A DNA stretch of 64,000 nt from Nitrososphaeria archaeon (GCA_029775855.1 JARVJZ010000002.1:1-64000); one strand, 5' to 3'; shown: positions 26,613 through 35,865, counted from the stretch's first letter. The notes: generated from the letters alone by a model not told the origin. Numbers and translations are program-made.

Positions 26613-26614
26613 TT

Positions 26615-27826
26615 TTATTCACCTCCTTTCTTTTCTTCAAACAACTTATAGGCTGCTGTGGAGGGCAGACCCCATAGGTTTATGAATCCTTCTGCAGCTT
26701 TTTGCTGGAAGGTTGAGGTCTTGTCGTAGGTTGCTAGTTTGACATCGTATAATGATCTTCTGGCGCTTCTACCTACAACCCTTAGACCGCCTTTGTAGAG
26801 TTTTAATCTTACGCTACCGTCCAAAACTTTTTGTGTTGAATCTATGAATGCGTCGAGGTTCTTTCGGAGTGGGTCAACCCAGAGCCCAGTGTAGACTAGC
26901 CAAGCCCATTCTCTGTCGACTAATTCTTTGAATGTAAGTTGATGCCTAGTAAGCACCATCTTCTCAAGATCTTTATGCGCTTCTATGATACATATGGCTG
27001 CTGGGCATTCGTAGACTTCTCTTGACTTTATCCCAACCAACCTATCTTCTATATGATCTATTACACCAACACCGTGCAAACCAGCCTTTTCGTTAAGAGC
27101 AGTTATCATCTGAACAGAATCCGTTTCAGAGCCATCGATAGAGACAGGCACACCTTTCTCAAACCTTATTTCTATGTAGCTGGGCTCATCCGGTGTCTTA
27201 GATAGCGGTTTAACCCATTCGAACGCATCTTCAGGCGGCTCAAAATCCGGCTGCTCAAGTGGGCCGCTTTCTATTGACCGACCCCAGAGGTTTTGATCGA
27301 TGCTGAAGATTGACTTCTTTGCTTCAATAGGCACACCGTGCTCTTTTGCATATTGTATCTCTTCCTCTCTAGATAAGTTCCATTCACGCACTGGCGCTAT
27401 GATCTTTAAGTTTGGGTCAAGAGCCTTTATTGTGATATCAAATCTGACTTGGTCGTTACCCTTTCCTGTGCAGCCGTGTGCTATAGCGTCTGCATTCTCT
27501 TTATGCGCAATCTCAACAAGTTTGCTTGCTATTAGTGGCCTAGCTAAGGCGGTTGAGAGAGGGTATTTGCCTTCGTATAGCCCGTTTGCTTTTATAGATG
27601 GGTAAATGTAGTCTTTTACAAACTCTTTTTTAGCATCTATGTTATAGTGTTTATCAACGCCAATCTTCTTGGCTTTCTCCGCTATAGCTGCCATATCCTC
27701 TTGCTGTCCTACATCTACAGTTACAGAAACTACCCTAGCGTTGTACTTCTCTTCAAGCCACTTTATGGCTACAGAGGTGTCCAATCCTCCCGAATACGCT
27801 AGTATTACTTTGGTCAAGGCGTGCAT
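26615..27826 (-). CDS. argG: Argininosuccinate synthase
   Basis: About 403 residues. The N-terminal PP-loop is VILAYSGGLDTSVAIKWLEEK, and AHGCTGKGNDQVRFDI, VREWNLSREEEIQYAKEHG and FSIDQNLWGRSIESG are standard ArgG signatures. It ligates citrulline and aspartate. ATG at 27826 is preferred; an in-frame TTG at 27832 is two codons upstream. It begins the leftward argG-lysW-argX-lysY-lysZ-lysJ unit and is divergent from the ACT protein and argH. Confidence 0.95.
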   Translation of the reverse strand: MHALTKVILAYSGGLDTSVAIKWLEEKYNARVVSVTVDVGQQEDMAAIAEKAKKIGVDKHYNIDAKKEFVKDYIYPSIKANGLYEGKYPLSTALARPLIASKLVEIAHKENADAIAHGCTGKGNDQVRFDITIKALDPNLKIIAPVREWNLSREEEIQYAKEHGVPIEAKKSIFSIDQNLWGRSIESGPLEQPDFEPPEDAFEWVKPLSKTPDEPSYIEIRFEKGVPVSIDGSETDSVQMITALNEKAGLHGVGVIDHIEDRLVGIKSREVYECPAAICIIEAHKDLEKMVLTRHQLTFKELVDREWAWLVYTGLWVDPLRKNLDAFIDSTQKVLDGSVRLKLYKGGLRVVGRSARRSLYDVKLATYDKTSTFQQKAAEGFINLWGLPSTAAYKLFEEKKGGE

Positions 27827-27843
27827 ACTCAATTAATGGTAAC

Positions 27844-27851
27844 ATTTATAT
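27844..27851. promoter_or_regulatory. Shared TATA region of divergent argG and ACT-argH units
   Basis: ATTTATAT in the gap of about 57 bases is the only good TATA-like element. It lies about 33-40 bases upstream of the rightward ATG at 27884 and about 20-25 bases upstream of the leftward ATG at 27826, so argG would be nearly leaderless. One bidirectional site would tie the two halves of arginine synthesis together. Confidence 0.45.
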
Positions 27852-27883
27852 CTTTTTTGGCACTTATCGTATCAGATTAGGAC

Positions 27884-28603
27884 ATGGTTGACTCGATTTT
27901 GGTCAAGCCAACTATCATGCAAGTATTGAGGGATGTTATTGATGGCGACCTCTCTATTCAAGATGCGCTCTATAGAGGATATGGCAACTTAACTGCTATA
28001 GCTAGAGTTTTGAAGCCGCTTGTTGAAGAGAGGCTTGGTCGGGCTGTTAAAGTTGAGAGCTTAGTCACATCGCTTAAGAGGCTCAGGGGAAGGTATAAAG
28101 TCTTATCAAAAGATATTCTCACAGTAGTCATGAATAGCACAGTAAGTGTTCGCACAGATGTCGCTAAGGTTTCGGTAGAAAAGAGAAAGAAGACCCTTGA
28201 AGCAGTCGGAGAAATACTTCTAAGCTACAGGGAGGAGTTTCTCCAGATTTCTGAGAGTATAGATGCGATTACCTTACTCTTTGACCAAAGACTTTACAGC
28301 GAAGTGGTTAAGCTTTTCAGAAACGATGAAATACTTGAAAGCAGCACGAACTTAGCAGCGATAATAGTTAGAAGCCCTATTGAAATAATAAAGACGCCTG
28401 GTTGTGCTGCTTCATTTATTACACAACTCTCAAGAAGGCACATAAATATAGAGGATACAATAAGCTGCTATACTGACACCATAATAGTGGTAAGCATGGT
28501 TGATGCTGGGAGGGCTTTTACAGCGCTAACAGAGTACATAGCTTATGCAAGAAGGTTAAAGGAGAGTACTGCTAAACAGAGGAAGGTTGAACAGCGTGAG
28601 TAA
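27884..28603 (+). CDS. ACT-domain predicted regulator of amino acid metabolism (COG2150-like)
   Basis: A 239-residue archaeal protein. The N-terminal about 75 residues are helical and may bind DNA or partners (AIARVLKPLVEERLGRAVKV). The C-terminal half includes an ACT-type fold around residues 155-225 (LAAIIVRSPIEIIKTPG, then INIEDTISCYTDTIIVVSM). It begins at ATG 27884 and overlaps argH by 17 bases. Position between argG and argH suggests it senses arginine, lysine or a related amino acid; the ligand is not known. Confidence 0.72.
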   Translation: MVDSILVKPTIMQVLRDVIDGDLSIQDALYRGYGNLTAIARVLKPLVEERLGRAVKVESLVTSLKRLRGRYKVLSKDILTVVMNSTVSVRTDVAKVSVEKRKKTLEAVGEILLSYREEFLQISESIDAITLLFDQRLYSEVVKLFRNDEILESSTNLAAIIVRSPIEIIKTPGCAASFITQLSRRHINIEDTISCYTDTIIVVSMVDAGRAFTALTEYIAYARRLKESTAKQRKVEQRE

Positions 28604-30098
28604 AAGCTTCTTAAGAAGAGGTAGACTGCCAACTGAGATGGATAAGCAGGCATTAGAGTATACGAGCTCCATAGCGGTCGATAAAGAGATCTTTGAGGCA
28701 GACCTTAAGGTGACTGAAGCTCATGTTGCGATGCTTATTAATCAGAAGATAATTCCTTCCGAAGCCGGTGCAAAGATACTTTCTGCGCTAGCTAAGATAA
28801 GGGCTCAAGGGTATAATGAGCTAGCGAAGAGCAGCTTCGAAGATATACATGAAGCGATAGAATCTAAGGTTATAGAGATGGTTGGTGAGCATCAAGGTGG
28901 GTGGGTTCATACCGGCAGATCGAGGAACGACGAAGTAGCTACTTGCCTTAGAATTAGATTGAGGGAGTATCTTATAGAGATCTCAGAAAGCCTCATTAAC
29001 TTACTACAAACACTATTAGAGAAAGCTCGGAGTGAAAAAGACGCATTAGCACCAGCGTTTACTCACACTCAGATAGCCCAACCTACAACTTTCGGGCACA
29101 TACTATTAGCGCACTTTAACGCTTTAGCACGGAACCTAACCAGATTGCTTGAAGTCTACAACAGAGTAAACCAATCACCACTAGGTTCAGGTGCTTTAAC
29201 AACCACAAGCTACAACATAGATAGGCGACTAACAGCAGACCTCCTCGGCTTCAATAACATACTAGACAACTCTATTGATGCAGTAGGTTCAAGAGACTTT
29301 ATCTTAGAAGCTATGGCTACATACACACTCCTAGCTACAGATATAAGCAGACTTTGTGAAGAGTTGATACTCTTTAGCTCAGACGGCTACAGAATGGTTG
29401 AGTTGGCTGACGAGTATTCTTCGACAAGCAGCATAATGCCTCAGAAGAAAAATCCAGACACAGCAGAAGTAGCCCGCGCCAGATGTGCTCAGATAGTGGG
29501 TATGCTCACAGCAGCATTCACGCTCTGCAAAGGGCTGCCGTTTTCATATAACAGAGACCTACAAGAGCTTAACAAACTACTCTGGCACAGCTCTAGAACG
29601 ATCTTAGATACACTTAAGATAGTTGAGAAGATTGTTGCTACACTTAAGGTTAATAGAAGTAGGATGAGGCAGCTCGTAGAGCAGAGCTATTCAACTACTA
29701 CCGAGTTGGCTGATACAATCGTAAGAGAAAGTGGAATACCATTCAGAGCAGCGCATACAATAGTAGGTTTGGCGGTTAAAAAAGCGTTAGAGAAAGGTAT
29801 TGAACCCAATAAACTAAACCTCAAAATGATAAACACATGCTCCAAGAAGGTCTTAGGTCGCGCCTTAAATATATCTGAGGAGGCTATTAGAAACGCACTA
29901 GACCCCGCCACATTCATTAGCCGACGACGCGTAGAAGGTGGTCCAGCATTAGAGACGCTTAGCAAAGCTTTCAGCGATAAACAGCTCTGGTTGAAAGAGA
30001 AAATCGCCTTAATTAAAAAAGTAAAAACTGAGTTAGAAAAAGCAGACAACAAGCTTAGAAAAACAGTGGCAGAATACACCACACCTACAGTATCCTAA
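28587..30098 (+). CDS. argH: Argininosuccinate lyase
   Basis: A 503-residue fumarase/aspartase-superfamily lyase. Signatures are GWVHTGRSRNDEVATCLRIR (about 109-128), AFTHTQIAQPTTFGH, and the catalytic-serine loop SSTSSIMPQKKNPD (about 278-291). It splits argininosuccinate to arginine and fumarate. TTG at 28587 and GTG at 28596 are both in frame near a GAGG site, and either may be used. It is coupled to the ACT gene by overlap. The 3' end overlaps the convergent MvaD-like gene by 14 bases. Confidence 0.94.
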   Translation: MNSVSKSFLRRGRLPTEMDKQALEYTSSIAVDKEIFEADLKVTEAHVAMLINQKIIPSEAGAKILSALAKIRAQGYNELAKSSFEDIHEAIESKVIEMVGEHQGGWVHTGRSRNDEVATCLRIRLREYLIEISESLINLLQTLLEKARSEKDALAPAFTHTQIAQPTTFGHILLAHFNALARNLTRLLEVYNRVNQSPLGSGALTTTSYNIDRRLTADLLGFNNILDNSIDAVGSRDFILEAMATYTLLATDISRLCEELILFSSDGYRMVELADEYSSTSSIMPQKKNPDTAEVARARCAQIVGMLTAAFTLCKGLPFSYNRDLQELNKLLWHSSRTILDTLKIVEKIVATLKVNRSRMRQLVEQSYSTTTELADTIVRESGIPFRAAHTIVGLAVKKALEKGIEPNKLNLKMINTCSKKVLGRALNISEEAIRNALDPATFISRRRVEGGPALETLSKAFSDKQLWLKEKIALIKKVKTELEKADNKLRKTVAEYTTPTVS

Positions 30099-31107
30099 CT
30101 TCACCGCCAACAACAGACTCGATTACACTAACCCCTAAAGAGAGAAGTCTAGATTTAACATAACTCAAATCCTCGGGATAAGTGTTCACGAAGACAGAAG
30201 GACCAGTCTGCATGGAGAAGAAGACAGCCTTACCCTCTTGTCGAAGCTCTCGCACACACTTAATCACTTTTAAAGATTGGGGTTCATAGACTATTAGCCC
30301 TTGTCTACCTGTTTGGATAAGCGCGTGTAGCTCAAGAGTATCCCTCTCAGCTAACATGCCTACCCGCACTAGGTCACCTTCCAGAATAGCGCGATGTATC
30401 TCCTCAACCCTATTCTGAGCAGACCTTACACGCACTTCAAAGAATGGTGAAGCAGTAACATCCTCGTGCACAACATCAGTCCTAATACTCGATTGAACAG
30501 GCACAACCAACATCCCAAGGTCAAGTGTAGACCTGTCTCCTATCTGCACAGCGTATGACGATTGATCATCTACACCAGCATACCACCTAGCGTAACCCCC
30601 AACTGCACTCTTACAAGCAGAGCCAGCAAGAAGCCGAGCCAACCTAGATATGAGAGTTATATCCCAACCTCGCTCTTTGGCTAAGCCGGATGCAGAGTAA
30701 GCGGCTGCTGCGAGGGCTGCTCCTCCTGAAGATGAAAAACCAAGCCCCTTCGACTCACTGTATGTTAGGCTGTTAACTGAAATCACTTTAGCGCGGTAAG
30801 TTATACCGCTGAGCTGCCTTACCTTATCTAGAACTATTTGGCACCTCCTCAACTCCTGTTGAGACGCTTTTACACCATTGATCCAAAATTCATCATCGGC
30901 AAATTCCCCAAATTCGACTTCAGTTTCCGTCCAGAGCGCTTCAACATTTACAGAGATACTATCGTGATAAGGTATGCGTAGAATTCGGTCTCTTAACCCG
31001 TGATACTTAACCAACCCCTGCATTGGATGAGCCCTAGCCTTAGCCTTCAACCAATCAACTATACGGAGAAGCGTTCTAAAAATATGGCGTCTAAACCTCC
31101 ACCTCAA
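30085..31107 (-). CDS. MvaD-like GHMP-fold protein (mevalonate phosphate decarboxylase family) with altered active site
   Basis: A 340-residue protein of the diphosphomevalonate decarboxylase family. HPMQGLVKYHGLRDRILRIP keeps the catalytic-type Lys (Lys34); GLGFSSSGGAALA is the ATP loop; GSACKSAVGGYARWYAG matches S-G-S-A-C-R-S-x-x-G-G. The conserved late Asp of decarboxylases (M-D-A-G-P-N) is replaced: here FSMQTGPSVFV, Gln300. It may therefore be a mevalonate kinase-type member or use another residue. Start is uncertain: TTG 31107 gives a 19-residue basic extension, and TTG 31050 gives the family length. It is not the beta-RFAP synthase branch of GHMP proteins. Confidence 0.75.
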   Translation of the reverse strand: MRWRFRRHIFRTLLRIVDWLKAKARAHPMQGLVKYHGLRDRILRIPYHDSISVNVEALWTETEVEFGEFADDEFWINGVKASQQELRRCQIVLDKVRQLSGITYRAKVISVNSLTYSESKGLGFSSSGGAALAAAAYSASGLAKERGWDITLISRLARLLAGSACKSAVGGYARWYAGVDDQSSYAVQIGDRSTLDLGMLVVPVQSSIRTDVVHEDVTASPFFEVRVRSAQNRVEEIHRAILEGDLVRVGMLAERDTLELHALIQTGRQGLIVYEPQSLKVIKCVRELRQEGKAVFFSMQTGPSVFVNTYPEDLSYVKSRLLSLGVSVIESVVGGEVRIL

Positions 31108-31513
31108 TGAGAAGAAAACCTACCGAGTTCGCGGTCTTCAAGACACCCACAATCTCCCTCGGAATATCAGCCGCAGCTACATTCGCTCTAATCGCGAGCG
31201 TCCTTGGGCATACATATTCGCTTCGTCTAATAACAACATCTTCCTCATGTGTGAGTATCAAATTAGGTGAACCTTCTGCTGAGAAACTGAACACCAACCC
31301 ACCTACCATAAGAGTAAAGGATATAGAAGACGCTCTCCTTAAGGCGTCTTTGAATGTTTGATCCAGATCTACACAAGCCTTATCAGCGCCAACGCCGATG
31401 ATGCAGTCTCCTCTATGTGTGAGGTGCGTAGATTTTGTGATTTCGAGGGTTGTCTTGTGTGTTGCACAGATATTCCTATGCCCGCTGAACTTGATGCGCT
31501 CGAAAACCCTCAA
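31091..31513 (-). CDS. DUF371 archaeal conserved protein (COG2090)
   Basis: A 140-residue protein of an archaea-wide family without assigned function. Typical features are GHRNICATHKTTLEITKSTH (about 11-30), LTHRGDCIIGVGADKAC and the late EYVCPRTLAIRANVAAADIPRE. It overlaps the MvaD-like gene by 17 bases, so the two are probably co-translated. It diverges from psmA across a 65-bp promoter gap. No catalytic motif can be identified with confidence. Confidence 0.82.
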   Translation of the reverse strand: MRVFERIKFSGHRNICATHKTTLEITKSTHLTHRGDCIIGVGADKACVDLDQTFKDALRRASSISFTLMVGGLVFSFSAEGSPNLILTHEEDVVIRRSEYVCPRTLAIRANVAAADIPREIVGVLKTANSVGFLLIEVEV

Positions 31514-31535
31514 TCCTTACACCTTAATGTCAATG

Positions 31536-31542
31536 TTTAAAT
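31536..31542 (+). promoter_or_regulatory. TATA box of psmA
   Basis: TTTAAAT at 31536-31542 lies about 40 bases before the psmA ATG at 31579, which predicts a leader of roughly 13 bases. TTTTAAG follows at 31548 and could be an alternative. Confidence 0.45.
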
Positions 31543-31578
31543 TTACCTTTTAAGAAAGGATAGATAAGGGATATTATT

Positions 31579-32313
31579 ATGTTTCCGGCAGCGGCAGGCT
31601 ATGATAGAGCAATTACAGTATTCTCACCAGACGGTAGGTTATATCAAGTAGAATACGCGATAGAAACTGTAAGAAGAGGCACTCTGGCGGTTGGAATAAA
31701 GGCAGCAAATGGTGTCGTACTAGCTGTAGAAGAGAAGACCAGAAAACTTCAGAGCCAAACTAACGCACAGAAGATCTTTCAAGTCGATGAACATATAGCT
31801 GTAGCAGCGGCTGGCTACATACCAGACGCGAGGGTTCAAGTAGACCAAGCGAGGATATTTGCTCAGAGCAATAGGCTCGTCTATGATGAGCCAGCTGAAG
31901 TCGAGACTATAGCCAGAAGAATAGCTGATATATGCCAGCAGTTTACACAATACGCAGGTGTCAGACCATTTGGTGTCTCACTTATTATAGCTGGTGTAGA
32001 TCGAAATGGGCCCTCACTCTATCTAACAGATCCAAGCGGAACCTATCTTGGATATGAAGCTGTAGCGATTGGTGCTGGAAGCGACCAAGTTATGGAATAC
32101 CTTGAACAGAACTATCAGCCTAACAAAAAGCTCGAAGAAATGTGCATACTCGCAATAGAAGCAATTTACACTGTAAGCGAAGATAAATCTGGAATAAAAC
32201 ACATAAAGATAGCAGTAGTAGATACCGCATCAAAGAAGATGCGTTTCCTTACAGAGAAAGAAATAGAAGAGCTAGCCAGCAAAGCTAGAAATCGCGAAAA
32301 ACCTAAGCAATAA
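31579..32313 (+). CDS. psmA: Proteasome alpha subunit
   Basis: A 244-residue 20S proteasome alpha subunit. The N-terminus AGYDRAITVFSPDGRLYQVE is the alpha-type signature that gates the pore, and RRGTLAVGIKAANGVVLAVE leads into the core sandwich. Seven copies form each outer ring. It is followed after 76 bases by the SDO1-exosome operon, the standard archaeal order. The C-terminus is charged (SKARNREKPKQ). Start ATG and length are as expected. Confidence 0.97.
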   Translation: MFPAAAGYDRAITVFSPDGRLYQVEYAIETVRRGTLAVGIKAANGVVLAVEEKTRKLQSQTNAQKIFQVDEHIAVAAAGYIPDARVQVDQARIFAQSNRLVYDEPAEVETIARRIADICQQFTQYAGVRPFGVSLIIAGVDRNGPSLYLTDPSGTYLGYEAVAIGAGSDQVMEYLEQNYQPNKKLEEMCILAIEAIYTVSEDKSGIKHIKIAVVDTASKKMRFLTEKEIEELASKARNREKPKQ

Positions 32314-32339
32314 ACTACATTGAAAACTTAAGGAACCAA

Positions 32340-32347
32340 TTTATATA
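32340..32347 (+). promoter_or_regulatory. TATA box of the SDO1-exosome-eL43-Pcc1 operon
   Basis: TTTATATA at 32340-32347, preceded by an A-rich BRE-like AACCAA, is a near-ideal archaeal promoter. Transcription should begin near 32370, about 20 bases before the ATG at 32390. Confidence 0.6.
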
Positions 32348-32389
32348 GCCTACCCTATTATCTTCTGCCTAAGTAGAAGGGTTAAAAGC

Positions 32390-33082
32390 ATGTCTACAAA
32401 ATATACTATAGTTCGGCTCACATTAGGTGGTGAGCATTTTGAGATACTAGTAAATCCTGACGCTGCGTTAAATTACAAGATGGGTAAAAGTATACCGCCT
32501 TCCCAAGTAATAGCTGTTGATGAAATTTACTCAGATGCTTCAAAAGGTTTGCGTGTATCTTCAGAAAAGCTTCAGAAGTACTTCCAGACGACCAACATAA
32601 CGCAAGCAGCAGTAATAATTCTGAATAAAGGGGAACTCCAGCTAACTACTGAGCAGAGAAGGAAACTTGTTAGTGATAAAAAGAAGCAGATAATAGAGAT
32701 CATATCTAGAAACTACATCGACCCTAGGACAGGGTTACCACACCCTCCTCTAAGAATAGAGCAAGCGCTCCAAGAAGCGAAGGTATCTATCGACCCATTT
32801 AAAAGCGCTGAAGAGCAGACCAAGACAATAGTAGAGCAGTTGAGAACCATCCTTCCACTTAAATCAGAAAGAATCAGACTTTTAATCAGAGTACCCCCTC
32901 AATATGCGCCTCAAAGCGTAGGTATAATAAAGAATTATGGTGAAATAGTTAAAGAAGAATGGGGGGAAGACGGCTCTATGACAGCAGTGGTAGACATACC
33001 AGCAGGTATACATTCAACACTAGTAGATAAACTCGGTTCAGCAACAAAAGGCTCAGCCCAAATATCAGTAGCAAAGGTTTAA
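32390..33082 (+). CDS. sdo1: SBDS/SDO1 ribosome maturation protein
   Basis: A 230-residue SBDS-family protein with the three usual domains: N-terminal FYSH domain (about 1-90, with [17 protein letters not shown]), helical middle domain (about 95-165, with [20 protein letters not shown] and [16 protein letters not shown]), and ferredoxin-like C-terminal domain. In eukaryotes it releases the anti-association factor aIF6/eIF6 from the large subunit. It heads the exosome operon and ends 5 bases before rrp4. Confidence 0.95.
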   Translation: MSTKYTIVRLTLGGEHFEILVNPDAALNYKMGKSIPPSQVIAVDEIYSDASKGLRVSSEKLQKYFQTTNITQAAVIILNKGELQLTTEQRRKLVSDKKKQIIEIISRNYIDPRTGLPHPPLRIEQALQEAKVSIDPFKSAEEQTKTIVEQLRTILPLKSERIRLLIRVPPQYAPQSVGIIKNYGEIVKEEWGEDGSMTAVVDIPAGIHSTLVDKLGSATKGSAQISVAKV

Positions 33083-33087
33083 CGAAA

Positions 33088-33786
33088 ATGCCCGAAGTCA
33101 AAAGAAAATATGTTATACCAGGTGAGCTGATAACCGAAGGCAACTACAGAATTATAGCTAACGTAATCAAAAGAGGCAACAAGTTCTACTCAACTAGAAT
33201 AGGCTTAGCAGAGTATGGACAAGAAGGTGTAAAGGTCATACCGCTAACAGGACCGTATGTTCCGAAGGTAGATGACCTTGTGATAGGTAAGATCGTAGAT
33301 TACTCAGCCTTCGCTTGGGAAGTAGATATCAACTCCTGCTTCATGGCTTATCTACCTGCTAGAAATGTATATGGTAAAAATTTTACACCTGGGCAAGAAT
33401 CGCTAGTTAAGCGGTTTAATATAGGTGATTTGATAGCAGCTGTTGTTACAGCCTTTGATCGGACAAGAGACCCTATACTCTCGGTCGCTGGTCCTGGTTT
33501 GGGTAAAATCTCGAAGGGTGAAGTGGTTAAGATATCGCCTACTAAGGTTCCTAGGCTTATAGGTAAGAAGGGGTCTATGATAAGGACAATAGAGTCTGGG
33601 ACTGGTTGTAAACTTATGATAGGACAGAACGGTATAGTAGTTTTGAGTGGGAAGCCCGAAGGGATAATAAAGGCTGTGAAGGCGATAAGGCTGGTTGAGG
33701 AGGAGGCGCATTTAGCTGATTTAACGCAGAAGGTTCAAGCTATGCTCGGGATTAAAGAGGAGGGGGGTAAAGAAGGAGATGGGTAA
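33088..33786 (+). CDS. rrp4: Exosome RNA-binding subunit Rrp4
   Basis: A 232-residue cap subunit of the archaeal RNA exosome. It has an N-terminal domain ([16 protein letters not shown]), an S1 domain (about 60-135, [20 protein letters not shown]) and a KH domain (about 145-215, [20 protein letters not shown]). It threads RNA into the Rrp41-Rrp42 ring. It overlaps rrp41 by 8 bases, in line with coupled translation. Confidence 0.95.
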   Translation: MPEVKRKYVIPGELITEGNYRIIANVIKRGNKFYSTRIGLAEYGQEGVKVIPLTGPYVPKVDDLVIGKIVDYSAFAWEVDINSCFMAYLPARNVYGKNFTPGQESLVKRFNIGDLIAAVVTAFDRTRDPILSVAGPGLGKISKGEVVKISPTKVPRLIGKKGSMIRTIESGTGCKLMIGQNGIVVLSGKPEGIIKAVKAIRLVEEEAHLADLTQKVQAMLGIKEEGGKEGDG

Positions 33787-34504
33787 ACTGATAAACAATG
33801 GAATACGACTAGATGGTAGAAGAGTAGATGAACTTAGACCATATAAACTTGAGGTGGGTGTACTAAAGAACGCAGACGGCTCAGCATACATAGAGCTAGG
33901 AAAGAACAAGATCATAGTAGCTGTCTACGGACCAAAAGAGGTGCACCCTAAGCATATAGCTCTACCTGATAGATGTGTAATTAGATGTAGATATCATATG
34001 TCACCCTTCTCAACTGATGTAAGGAAGACACCAGCTCCTTCGAGGAGAGAGATAGAGATCTCAAAGGTGATTAGAGAAGCACTTGAACCCACTATATTAG
34101 TTGAAGAGTATCCGAGAACTGCGATAGATATCTTCTTAGAGGTGCTTCAATCTGACGGTGGCTCAAGGTGTGCTGGAATAACCGCTGCCGCGCTTGCTTT
34201 AGCAGACGCTGGCATAAGCATGTGCGACCTTGTGGTTGCTTGCGCAGCTGGGAAGGTGGATGGCACTATGGTTTTAGATCTAAGTGATATTGAGGATAAA
34301 GAGGGGGAAGCGGATATGCCAGTAGCAGTTATGCCTAACCTTGGCATAATAACTTTACTACAGCTTGACGGTATACTTACACACGAAGAGTTTAAGCAGG
34401 GAATAGACTTGGCTCTAGAGGGCTGTAGAAGGCTACATGAGGCTCAACGCAAAGCTCTGATGGACAGATACTTCAAAACAGCCCCTAATCAAGAGGTTGA
34501 ATAG
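33779..34504 (+). CDS. rrp41: Exosome catalytic subunit Rrp41
   Basis: A 241-residue RNase PH-fold phosphorolytic exonuclease. [40 protein letters not shown] and [20 protein letters not shown] are catalytic-subunit signatures; the active-site Asp lies in [10 protein letters not shown]. It degrades RNA 3'-5' with phosphate and can make tails in reverse. ATG at 33779 follows GGAG inside rrp4. It overlaps rrp42 by 8 bases. Confidence 0.96.
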   Translation: MGKLINNGIRLDGRRVDELRPYKLEVGVLKNADGSAYIELGKNKIIVAVYGPKEVHPKHIALPDRCVIRCRYHMSPFSTDVRKTPAPSRREIEISKVIREALEPTILVEEYPRTAIDIFLEVLQSDGGSRCAGITAAALALADAGISMCDLVVACAAGKVDGTMVLDLSDIEDKEGEADMPVAVMPNLGIITLLQLDGILTHEEFKQGIDLALEGCRRLHEAQRKALMDRYFKTAPNQEVE

Positions 34505-35333
34505 TTTGGCTGCGGCTAAGAAGTCGTTCATAATGGAGCATCTAAGGAAGGCTCATATGATAGAACTGCTAGCAAAAGGGAGACGGCTAGATGGAAGAGA
34601 ACTTTTAGACTACAGACCCATAGAGATAAAGTGCAACATCATCCAGAAGGCAAACGGCTCAGCTCAAGTCAACTTAGGCAACACTCAAGTTATAGCCGGC
34701 GTGAAGATAGAGGTTGGAGCACCCTTCCCAGACACACCAGATAAAGGGTTGCTGGTTGTAAACGCTGAAATCCTACCCTTAGCATCACCCTACGCTGAAC
34801 CCGGGCCGCCTGATGAAGAAGCAATTGAACTCTCAAGGGTAGTTGATAGGGGTGTAAGAGAATCCGGCATGATTGATCTATCCAAGCTTGTGCTCATACC
34901 AGGGCAGAAGGTTAGGGCAGTGTTTGTGGATGTCAGCGTGTTAAATGTTGATGGGAATCTTATTGACGCTACTAGCTACGCTGTTGTTTCTGCGCTTATG
35001 ACTACAAAGATGCCTGTGTTAGAGGTCTCTGAGGGTGGAGGGATAGTTGAGAAGGCGGAGTATATTCCGCTTCCCTTTTCTACAATACCTGTTTCTGTCA
35101 CATTCGCTAGAATAGGTGATTCATTGATTGTTGACCCAGACTCAGAGGAGGAGTCTGTTATGGATGCTAGGATAACTTTAACTACCGTCGAAGGCGGTCA
35201 TCTATGCGCTGGGCAGAAAGGGTTGGCTGGTGGATTAACATATGAGCAGATTATGTTTGCAGCCGAGACCGCTAAAATTAAAGGGCAAGAGATAAGAGAG
35301 GTCATTAAGAAGGCGGTGGCTAGCGTTGGTTAG
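34497..35333 (+). CDS. rrp42: Exosome subunit Rrp42
   Basis: A 278-residue RNase PH-fold partner of Rrp41. [20 protein letters not shown] and [20 protein letters not shown] open the fold, and [20 protein letters not shown] is typical of the non-catalytic Rrp42. It structures the hexameric ring and contributes to RNA binding. Start TTG at 34497 or TTG at 34506, both inside rrp41. The 3' end overlaps eL43 by 8 bases. Confidence 0.95.
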   Translation: MNSLAAAKKSFIMEHLRKAHMIELLAKGRRLDGRELLDYRPIEIKCNIIQKANGSAQVNLGNTQVIAGVKIEVGAPFPDTPDKGLLVVNAEILPLASPYAEPGPPDEEAIELSRVVDRGVRESGMIDLSKLVLIPGQKVRAVFVDVSVLNVDGNLIDATSYAVVSALMTTKMPVLEVSEGGGIVEKAEYIPLPFSTIPVSVTFARIGDSLIVDPDSEEESVMDARITLTTVEGGHLCAGQKGLAGGLTYEQIMFAAETAKIKGQEIREVIKKAVASVG

Positions 35334-35535
35334 AGGCAAAGAGAAGCTGCTTAAAGGCTTAGGGATAAAGTATGGCAGAACCCTAAGGATGAGATACAGT
35401 AGAATATACTTTCTACTTAAGAGCAAAAGAAGATGTCCTTCCTGCGGCGCTCTAAAGATGCGCCGTAAAGTTAGTGGTATCTGGTGCTGCTTAAAATGTG
35501 GGCATGAAGTTGCCGGAGGAGCATACGATTTCTAA
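35326..35535 (+). CDS. rpl37ae: Large subunit ribosomal protein eL43 (L37Ae)
   Basis: A 69-residue zinc-ribbon ribosomal protein. C-P-S-C-G at about 37-41 and the second pair in GIWCCLKCGHEVAGGAYDF (about 51-69) are the standard eL43 motifs. TTG start at 35326 overlaps the end of rrp42. It sits in its usual archaeal place after the exosome genes. The RNA polymerase subunit gene rpoP, which often follows, is not found here; pcc1 follows directly. Confidence 0.93.
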   Translation: MVRGKEKLLKGLGIKYGRTLRMRYSRIYFLLKSKRRCPSCGALKMRRKVSGIWCCLKCGHEVAGGAYDF

Positions 35536-35779
35536 TATTAACATAGCAGCCACCATACAAATAACTTCTGTAAAAGAGGAGACCTCAGCCATCTACAAGG
35601 CGCTCCTTCCAGAAGCTGGTGTTGAGAGTAGGCGTAGAGCATCTATCAACTTGAAACATGAAGATAGGTGCTTGACGATTGAAATTAGTGCCCAAGATCT
35701 ATCTACTCTAAGGGCGCTAGTAGGCTCATACCTTAGGCTGGTAAAAGCGGCGTCAACAGTAATAGAAAAGGTAAAATAA
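35504..35779 (+). CDS. pcc1: KEOPS complex subunit Pcc1
   Basis: About 91 residues of the small Pcc1 fold. Its features are a beta strand IAATIQI, a helix, YKALLPEAGVESRRRASIN, then LTIEISAQDLSTLRALVGSYLRLVKAA. Pcc1 dimerises the KEOPS complex that makes t6A on tRNA. The start lies inside eL43: GTG 35498 and ATG 35504 are in frame, while a GGAGGAG site at about 35514-35520 is followed only by an ATT codon at 35528, so the real initiation point is unclear. Confidence 0.82.
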   Translation: MKLPEEHTISNINIAATIQITSVKEETSAIYKALLPEAGVESRRRASINLKHEDRCLTIEISAQDLSTLRALVGSYLRLVKAASTVIEKVK

Positions 35780-35865
35780 TACAAAAGATGTGAGCGTAAA
35801 ACTTAAAGTCGAGCCCAAGTCATCTAAACATAGACCCGCGGTAGCTCAGCTTGGTAGAGCTTCCG

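Noticed and set aside
30085-31107. GHMP gene as beta-ribofuranosylaminobenzene phosphate synthase for methanopterin
   Set aside because: The motifs V-K-Y-H-G, G-S-A-C-K-S and G-G-Y-A-R-W are those of the mevalonate decarboxylase family and not of the beta-RFAP synthase branch.
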